DNA from: Enterobacter chengduensis
Lineage (GTDB): Bacteria > Pseudomonadota > Gammaproteobacteria > Enterobacterales > Enterobacteriaceae
NCBI RefSeq assembly: GCF_001984825.2
Contig: NZ_CP043318.1
Location: 4,216,001-4,280,000, forward strand
Direction of reading: 5' to 3'
Length of the DNA stretch: 64,000 bases
Shown here: positions 58,147-64,000 of the stretch, piece after piece
Layout of the letters: each line of letters begins with the position of its first letter
Numbering within the stretch: the first letter of the stretch is position 1
Notes under the pieces: generated by a model
Database searches by the model: none
What the model saw: only the letters and a program-made list of their open reading frames with translations
Told to the model about the DNA's origin: nothing
Made by a program: the position numbers and the translations under genes

Positions 58147-60585
58147 ATGGAAAGATCGCTTCGCGTCAGTACGTTATTCTTTTATCGCACCCCAACATTA
58201 TTGTTTCTGTTATTCCTCTTTCCTGTTCTGGTTCAGGCGACGGAATCCGTTTATGAACAACAGATTCAACAGGCGCGTAACGGTAATTACACCTCGTTTC
58301 TTGATTATCTCCAGCGTTATCAGCAGCAGCATGCCCTGACGCCTGAAAACGTTGCGGACTGGTTACAGGTAGCAGCCTGGGCGGGTCATGATGACGAGGT
58401 TATTCAGGTCTGGCAGCTCTACAGCATCTACATGCCGCTGCCCGCCCGCGGCGTTGCGGCCGTCGCGCAGGCCAGAAGAAACCAAAAGGCGTGGCAGCCC
58501 GCGCTGGCGCTCTGGAAAGAGGCGCGTAGCCTTGCGCGGGATAACGACGATTATCGTATCGGCTATATCAAAACCCTGGCCGATGCCCGCATGGATGCAC
58601 TCGCGCTGCAGGAAGCCCGGCAGTTGGTCACCGAAAACCCCACTCTGGCGCATCTTCAGACGCTGGCGTACGTCTGGTCACGCCAGGGCAAAGGCTGGGA
58701 TCGGCTTTTAGCCGACGCGCGCGCGCTCAATCTCGCGCCAGAAAATCACGCGCTTCTCCGCGAGCAGATCGACGCGCTAACGGATAACCGGGTGAATACC
58801 CCTGCGCTCCTGCTTTCACAAAAGGTGGCGCTATCCCCGGCGGAGCGTCGTCGCCTTGAGCTGAATGCCGCAGCCGAAAGCGTTCGCCTTGCGGATGTGC
58901 CTGGCAGAACGGAAAAGGAGCGTCTGCAGCTTGCGCAATCTGCGCTGAATCGTTACGACGCGCTGCTTTCTCGCTGGCAAAGCGAGCCGCAGGCGGCGCA
59001 GGACATTATCCTTGCGCGTATCGACAGGCTCGGCGCGCTGTATGCCCATGCTGATTACCCACAGGTGATTAGCGAATATCAGGATCTGACGGCAGCCCGT
59101 ATCCCGGTGCCGGACTGGGCAATCGGCTGGGTTATCTCCGCGTATCTGCAGGAGAAAAATGCCGATGCCGCCTTCTCGCTTCTGCAACGCTATCCGCAAT
59201 ACGCGTCCGATCCGCAGGACGAGGAGCACGCGCTTTTCTACGCCTGGCTGGATACCGGAGAGTACGAATCCGCCCGCCGGTACGTAGCGCGCCAGACCCG
59301 CAACGTCCCCTGGACCCGGTACGATTTCGGCTCCCCTACCCCGCAGCCGAACGATCGGTGGCTTACCGGGCAGTCTCTGCGCTTTAACTATCTGCTGGCG
59401 ACCAACGCCCTGCCGGAAGCCGAAAAGCTGGCGCACCGTCTGGCGGCAACGGCGCCGGGCAACCAGGGATTGCAGATTGACTACGCCACCCTGCTTCAGG
59501 CGCGGGGCCTGCCGCGCGCGGCCGAGCAAAGGCTGAAAAAGGCGGAAGTGCTGGAGCCCTCGAATCTGGAACTTGAGCAGCAGCAGGCTTACGTCGCCAT
59601 GGATCTGCAGGAGTGGCGGCAGATGGATTTACTGGCCGACGACGTGCTTGCCCGCGCGCCCGCCGATCGCAGCGCCAGGCGTCTGGACAGGCTTCGCGCC
59701 GTCCACCACATGTCCGAACTGCGCCTCAACGCGAGCAAGGGTTTGCACTCCGATAACCCCGTCAGCGGGACGCACGATCTCAACTGGGACGCCACGATCT
59801 ATGGCCCGCCGGTTGCGGACAACTGGCGGCTGTTTGCCGGCACCCGCTATGCAGAGGGCCTTTTCGATGAAGGCAGAGGCACCAGCCGCCACCTGCTGGG
59901 CGGCGTGGAATGGCGGCCACGCGACCTCCAGCTCGAAGCCGAGCTCTCCAGCAACCGCTATCACGGCGCGAACAAGCCGGGGGCCCGCCTCACAACAGCG
60001 TACGCTTTGACGGATAGCTGGCAGGTCAGCGGCAGCCTTGAGCGCTTATCGCGCACCACGCCCCTGCGGGCGTTACGCAACGGGATTAGCGCCAACCGGG
60101 GCGAAGCCGGCGTGCGCTGGTATCAAAACGAGCGCCGAGAGTATCAGTTCAATGCCGCCCTCAGCCGCTTCTCAGACCACAACCGCCGCCAGGAATACAC
60201 CCTCACGGGTAAGGAGCGCCTCTGGCAGACCCCGTCCCTGACGCTGGATCTCGAACCGGGGATCGCCGCCAGCAAAAACAGCCTGCGCGACACGCTCTAC
60301 TACAACCCGGCGCGGGATCTTTCCGTGACGGCGGCCCTGACCGTTGACCATGAGATGGTCCGCCATTACGACACCCTCTGGAGCCAACAGTTCGTGGCGG
60401 GAGGCGGCAGCTACTGGCAAAAAAATCAGTCCGCTGGCGCCATCGCCCTGCTGGGCTACGGGCAACGCGTTCAGTGGAACAACGTCATGGATACCGGCGT
60501 GATGCTGAACTGGGACAAGCGCCCTTACGACGGCAAACGCGAGAGCAACCTCTCCGTCACGTTTGATGCGACTTTACGCTTTTAA
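58147..60585 (+). CDS. pgaA: PNAG outer membrane export porin PgaA
   Basis: Exports partly de-acetylated poly-beta-1,6-N-acetylglucosamine across the outer membrane. From ATG 58147 the protein is 812 residues: signal segment LLFLLFLFPVLVQA, a periplasmic TPR domain to about residue 510 (TPENVADWLQVAAWAGHDDE, NQGLQIDYATLLQARGLPRA), then a 16-strand barrel (ELRLNASKGLHS, GVRWYQNERREYQF, YGQRVQWNNVMDTG) ending DATLRF. ATG 58123 and GTG 58105 are alternative in-frame starts; none has an obvious ribosome site, so the start is uncertain. First gene of pgaABCD; pgaB begins within nine bases. Confidence 0.93.
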   Translation: MERSLRVSTLFFYRTPTLLFLLFLFPVLVQATESVYEQQIQQARNGNYTSFLDYLQRYQQQHALTPENVADWLQVAAWAGHDDEVIQVWQLYSIYMPLPARGVAAVAQARRNQKAWQPALALWKEARSLARDNDDYRIGYIKTLADARMDALALQEARQLVTENPTLAHLQTLAYVWSRQGKGWDRLLADARALNLAPENHALLREQIDALTDNRVNTPALLLSQKVALSPAERRRLELNAAAESVRLADVPGRTEKERLQLAQSALNRYDALLSRWQSEPQAAQDIILARIDRLGALYAHADYPQVISEYQDLTAARIPVPDWAIGWVISAYLQEKNADAAFSLLQRYPQYASDPQDEEHALFYAWLDTGEYESARRYVARQTRNVPWTRYDFGSPTPQPNDRWLTGQSLRFNYLLATNALPEAEKLAHRLAATAPGNQGLQIDYATLLQARGLPRAAEQRLKKAEVLEPSNLELEQQQAYVAMDLQEWRQMDLLADDVLARAPADRSARRLDRLRAVHHMSELRLNASKGLHSDNPVSGTHDLNWDATIYGPPVADNWRLFAGTRYAEGLFDEGRGTSRHLLGGVEWRPRDLQLEAELSSNRYHGANKPGARLTTAYALTDSWQVSGSLERLSRTTPLRALRNGISANRGEAGVRWYQNERREYQFNAALSRFSDHNRRQEYTLTGKERLWQTPSLTLDLEPGIAASKNSLRDTLYYNPARDLSVTAALTVDHEMVRHYDTLWSQQFVAGGGSYWQKNQSAGAIALLGYGQRVQWNNVMDTGVMLNWDKRPYDGKRESNLSVTFDATLRF

Positions 60586-60593
60586 GGATGACT

Positions 60594-62531
60594 ATGCTGA
60601 ACACACGTTTTTCCGCGAGCCTGATGCTCATCGGCTGGCTCTGCCTCAGCGCGAGCGTCTGCGCGCAGGCATTTTCGTTTATTGCGCCCAAAGCGCGGCC
60701 ACAGCTGGAGGCGAGCAAGCCCTGGCCGCAGAACCAGTTTCTGGTGCTGGCCTACCACGACGTAGAAGATGATGCAGCCGATCAGCGCTACCTCTCGGTT
60801 CGCACCAGCGCGTTAAACGAGCAGATAAGCTGGCTGCTGCACAACGGCTATCACGCCATCAGCGTGCAGGACATTCTGGATGCCCATGACGGGAAAAAAA
60901 CGCTGCCGCCCAAAGCCGTTCTGCTAAGCTTTGACGACGGCTACAGCAGCTTTTACACCCGCGTCTGGCCGCTGCTGCAGGCGTGGAACGTCCCTGCCCT
61001 TTGGGCGCCGGTGGGCAGTTGGGTGGACACGCCGGCGGATCAAAAGGTCAATTTTGGCGGCCTGATGACGCCCCGCGATCGCTTCGCGACGTGGGACATG
61101 GTGCGCGAGCTCGGCCAGTCTCCGCTGATTGAGATCGGATCGCATACCTGGGCCTCGCATTACGGCATTCCGGCTAACCCGCAGGGCAGCCGGGAACCGG
61201 CGATCGCCAACCGCTTTTATGACAATGCCACGGGCCGCTATGAAACGGACCCGCAGTTCAGCCAGCGGATCGGCGATGACGTTCGCAAGGTGACTGAAAA
61301 GATCGCGCAGGTGACGGGCAAAGCGCCGCGCGCCTGGGTCTGGCCTTACGGCGCCGCTAACGGTACGTCGCTCGCCATCGCCAGACGGCAGGGTTACCAG
61401 CTGGCCTTTACCCTTGAGGACGGGCTCGGAAACGTGCAGGATCTGGGCAACATCCCCCGCCTGCTGATCGCCGGTAATCCTTCGCTCAAAACCTTTGCCA
61501 GTACGGTCAGCCAGGTTCAGGAGCGCGATCCCGCGCGCGTCATGCACGTCGATCTCGACTACGTTTACGATCCCGATCCGGCCCAGCAAACCCAAAACAT
61601 CAACAGGCTGATCCAGCGGGTCTACGACATGAAAATCAGCCACGTTTTCCTGCAGGCGTTTGCCGACCCGCAGGGCGACGGCAGGATCAAGGCGCTCTAT
61701 TTTCCCAACCGCTGGCTGCCGGTTCGGGCCGATCTATTCAACTTCGTCTCCTGGCAGCTGCAAACCCGCGCGGGGGTGAAAGTCTTCGCGTGGATGCCGG
61801 TGCTCTCGTTCGATCTCGATCCTGCCCTGCCGCGCGTGCAGCGCAGGGATCCTCAAACCGGCCAGCTGCGGGAGGCCACCGAGCCCTATATCCGGCTCTC
61901 ACCGTGGGACCCGCAGGTGCGCCAGCAGGTGACGGACATCTATCAAGATCTGGCCCGCTATGCCAGCTTCAACGGGATCTTGTTCCATGACGATGCGGTG
62001 CTGACGGACGTGGACGATACCGCTCAGAACACCACGCGCCAGAAAAGCCAGACGCTTATCGGGTTTACCCACGCCCTGAGCCTGGCGGTGAAGCATATCC
62101 GCGGCCCGCAGATAAAAACCGCCCGCAATATGTTCGCCTTACCCATTCTACAGCCGGAGAGCGAAGCGTGGTTTGCGCAAAATCTTGACGATTTTCTGGC
62201 GGAGTATGACTGGACGGTGCCGATGGCCATGCCGCTGATGGAGTCCGTCCCGGTAGACGAGAGCGACGCCTGGCTGACCCGTCTGGTTAACGCGGTTGCC
62301 GCCCGCCCCGGCGCGCTCGATAAAACCATTTTTGAACTGCAGGCGAAAGACTGGGATCGGCAACCGCAGCGCGCCGTTTCCGACGGCCAGCTTGCGCAGT
62401 GGATGCGCGTGCTCCAGCTGAACGGCGTCAAACACTACGGTTACTACCCCGACGATTTCATCAACAACCAGCCTGCTATCTCCCGCATCAGGCCTGAATT
62501 TTCTTCCTACTGGTACCCTGACAATGACTGA
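60594..62531 (+). CDS. pgaB: PNAG N-deacetylase PgaB
   Basis: Periplasmic enzyme that removes some acetyl groups from PNAG before export. The 645-residue protein has a polysaccharide deacetylase domain ([16 protein letters not shown] with catalytic Asp, SHTWASHYG zinc histidines, [10 protein letters not shown]) and a C-terminal glycoside-hydrolase-like domain ([27 protein letters not shown]). E. coli PgaB is a lipoprotein (LTAC); here the signal [14 protein letters not shown] lacks a standard lipobox. The region around residue 480 is also shorter than in E. coli. ATG 60594 has AAGGA at proper distance; ATG 60588 abuts it. Overlaps pgaC by eight bases. Confidence 0.93.
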   Translation: MLNTRFSASLMLIGWLCLSASVCAQAFSFIAPKARPQLEASKPWPQNQFLVLAYHDVEDDAADQRYLSVRTSALNEQISWLLHNGYHAISVQDILDAHDGKKTLPPKAVLLSFDDGYSSFYTRVWPLLQAWNVPALWAPVGSWVDTPADQKVNFGGLMTPRDRFATWDMVRELGQSPLIEIGSHTWASHYGIPANPQGSREPAIANRFYDNATGRYETDPQFSQRIGDDVRKVTEKIAQVTGKAPRAWVWPYGAANGTSLAIARRQGYQLAFTLEDGLGNVQDLGNIPRLLIAGNPSLKTFASTVSQVQERDPARVMHVDLDYVYDPDPAQQTQNINRLIQRVYDMKISHVFLQAFADPQGDGRIKALYFPNRWLPVRADLFNFVSWQLQTRAGVKVFAWMPVLSFDLDPALPRVQRRDPQTGQLREATEPYIRLSPWDPQVRQQVTDIYQDLARYASFNGILFHDDAVLTDVDDTAQNTTRQKSQTLIGFTHALSLAVKHIRGPQIKTARNMFALPILQPESEAWFAQNLDDFLAEYDWTVPMAMPLMESVPVDESDAWLTRLVNAVAARPGALDKTIFELQAKDWDRQPQRAVSDGQLAQWMRVLQLNGVKHYGYYPDDFINNQPAISRIRPEFSSYWYPDND

Positions 62532-63855
62532 TCGCATTATCGCATTCTCTATTTTATGTCTGGTATTCGGGTTGCCGTTAGGCGTGGCCGCCCTCTTTAC
62601 CGGCGAGCTGATTCTGGATTTTGTCTTCTTCTGGCCGCTGTTTATGTCGGTGCTCTGGATAACCGGCGGCCTCTATTTCTGGTTTCAGCTTGAACGCCAC
62701 TGGTCGTGGGATAAAGAAACTCCGCCGCCCGCGCTGCCCGGCGAGCCGCTCATCTCCATTCTTATCCCCTGCTTCAACGAGGGCAGGAATGCCCGGGAGA
62801 CCATCAGCGCCGCGCTGGATCAGCGGTATGAAAATATCGAAGTTATCGCCATCAACGACGGGTCGTCTGACAACACGGCGGAGGTATTGCAGGCCCTGGC
62901 GCTGGAGCAGCCGCGCCTGCGGGTGATTAACCTCGCGGAGAACCAGGGGAAAGCGCTGGCGCTTAAAGCCGGGGCGGCGGCGGCCCGGGGCGATCTGCTG
63001 GTCTGCATTGACGGCGATGCCCTGCTCGATCGCGATACGGCAGCGTATCTGGTGGCACCGCTGATTCATTATCCCCACGTCGGCGCGGTTACCGGAAATC
63101 CGCGTATTCGTACCCGTTCCACGCTGATTGGCCGCATTCAGGTGGGCGAGTTCTCCTCCATCATTGGCCTCATCAAGCGAACGCAGCGGATCTATGGCCG
63201 AGTATTTACCGTCTCCGGCGTCATCGCCGCCTTTCGCCGACAGGCGCTGGCGGACGTTGGGTACTGGAGCCCGGACATGATCACCGAAGATATCGACATC
63301 AGCTGGAAGCTCCAGCTGCGCCACTGGGATATCTTTTTCGAGCCGCGGGCGCTGTGCTGGATCCTGATGCCGGAGACGCTGAAGGGCCTGTGGAAACAGC
63401 GCCTGCGCTGGGCCCAGGGCGGCGCGGAGGTGTTTCTTGTCAACCTTCGCAGGATTGTCCGCTGGGAGCATCACCGCATGTGGCCCCTGTTTATGGAGTA
63501 CGCGCTGTCGACGCTGTGGGCGTTCGCTTACGCGATGACGGTGCTGCTGTTCCTCCTCAGCCACGTCGCGCCGGTTCCCGCCCGGCTGACCGTGGAGAGC
63601 CTGTTTCCACCGGAGTTTACCGGGCTGCTGCTGGGGGTGATGTGCCTGCTGCAGTTCCTGGTCAGCTTGTACATCGAGCGGCGCTATGAGCGGAAGGTGG
63701 CCAGCTCGCTGTTTTGGGTGATCTGGTTCCCGATGGTGTACTGGATGATCGGCCTGTTCACCACCCTCGTCGCGTTTCCAAAAGTCATGCTTAAACGCCA
63801 GCGCGCCCGCGCGCGCTGGATCAGTCCGGACCGGGGAAAAGGAAGCCTTCAATGA
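62524..63855 (+). CDS. pgaC: PNAG synthase, processive glycosyltransferase PgaC
   Basis: Inner-membrane GT2 enzyme that polymerises UDP-GlcNAc into beta-1,6 PNAG together with PgaD. The 443-residue protein has two N-terminal membrane segments, the GT2 domain with [38 protein letters not shown] (DxD), [11 protein letters not shown] and QRLRWAQGG (QxxRW), and about three C-terminal membrane segments. It overlaps pgaB by eight bases and pgaD by four. Confidence 0.96.
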   Translation: MTDRIIAFSILCLVFGLPLGVAALFTGELILDFVFFWPLFMSVLWITGGLYFWFQLERHWSWDKETPPPALPGEPLISILIPCFNEGRNARETISAALDQRYENIEVIAINDGSSDNTAEVLQALALEQPRLRVINLAENQGKALALKAGAAAARGDLLVCIDGDALLDRDTAAYLVAPLIHYPHVGAVTGNPRIRTRSTLIGRIQVGEFSSIIGLIKRTQRIYGRVFTVSGVIAAFRRQALADVGYWSPDMITEDIDISWKLQLRHWDIFFEPRALCWILMPETLKGLWKQRLRWAQGGAEVFLVNLRRIVRWEHHRMWPLFMEYALSTLWAFAYAMTVLLFLLSHVAPVPARLTVESLFPPEFTGLLLGVMCLLQFLVSLYIERRYERKVASSLFWVIWFPMVYWMIGLFTTLVAFPKVMLKRQRARARWISPDRGKGSLQ

Positions 63856-64000
63856 ACGAAAATACCTTAATTTTGACCGAACATCGGCTATTGCCGCGTC
63901 TTTTCGATGCCGCGTTGACGCTGGCGGCGTGGGGTGGATTTCTGTTTTTCCTGTATGCCAGGCTCTGGATGCAGCTCACCGATGAGAGCGACCACCGATG
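63852..64000 (+). CDS. pgaD: PgaD, N-terminal part (cut by window edge)
   Basis: Small inner-membrane partner of PgaC, whose complex is stimulated by cyclic di-GMP in E. coli. Forty-nine codons are visible: [20 protein letters not shown] followed by a hydrophobic segment [19 protein letters not shown]. The start overlaps the pgaC stop (ATGA), with GGAAG upstream. Sequence is poorly conserved; the call rests on position and topology. Confidence 0.85.
   Translation, partial: MNENTLILTEHRLLPRLFDAALTLAAWGGFLFFLYARLWMQLTDESDHR

Noticed and set aside
56817..58150. Genomic island inserted at pheV
   Set aside because: No integrase, no duplicated tRNA 3' end and no phage genes within the window; only the position is suggestive.
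58062..58256. Small frame upstream of and overlapping pgaA
   Set aside because: It overlaps the pgaA signal-peptide region in another frame, has no clear ribosome site and no recognisable sequence.

Overview
The window is chromosomal DNA of a member of the Enterobacteriaceae. Most genes are recognisable, at the protein level, as close relatives of Escherichia coli genes and stand in the order found around the E. coli speA-speC region (pgk, epd, tktA, loiP, speB, speA, yqgB, metK, galP, sprT, endA, rsmE, gshB, yqgE, ruvX, yggR, yggS, yggT, yggU, rdgB, hemW, yggN, yggL, trmB, mutY, yggX, mltC, nupG, speC, yqgA, pheV). A CitW-type citrate fermentation cluster and a pga operon beside pheV point to Enterobacter (cloacae complex) or a near neighbour such as Lelliottia or Leclercia rather than E. 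coli. The genus is an inference from gene content; no 16S gene is present.

Layout. (1) 1-7352: central metabolism and polyamine genes: truncated pgk, epd, tktA, the metalloprotease loiP, an OprD-family porin and speB. (2) 7353-22850: an accessory block inserted between speB and speA. Six tightly spaced genes on one strand encode a chaperone-usher fimbria (pilin, chaperone, frameshifted usher, tip or minor subunit) followed by a two-partner secretion pair (TpsB transporter and a 2752-residue filamentous haemagglutinin-like TpsA). (3) 22868-28535: speA with its small upstream gene yqgB, metK, and galP with GalR- and CRP-type sites. (4) 28594-43536: housekeeping genes for DNA repair, RNA modification, haem and glutathione metabolism, murein turnover and nucleoside uptake. 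A DUF559 gene sits where E. coli has yggM-ansB. (5) 43552-53590: a citrate cluster, citW-FAH gene-citCDEFXG, read leftwards, and a divergent CitA/CitB-type two-component system. (6) 53690-56892: speC, yqgA and tRNA-Phe. (7) 56947-64000: a LuxR-type regulator divergent from pgaABCD, the poly-N-acetylglucosamine biofilm operon, cut off in pgaD.

How the parts fit. speA, speB, speC and metK are polyamine and S-adenosylmethionine genes. The citrate block holds its own carrier, all citrate lyase subunits and maturation enzymes, and a sensor pair. It has no oadGAB sodium pump, so the FAH-family protein is a candidate for handling oxaloacetate. Surface adhesion is represented three times: fimbria, TPS adhesin and PNAG.

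The most unusual features are the fused fimbria plus TPS gene string that separates speA from speB, the single-base break in its usher, the FAH-family gene embedded in the citrate lyase operon, a pair of 20-bp direct repeats in the cit control region, and a regulator of unknown target facing pga. I found no CRISPR array, insertion sequence, integrase or phage genes.
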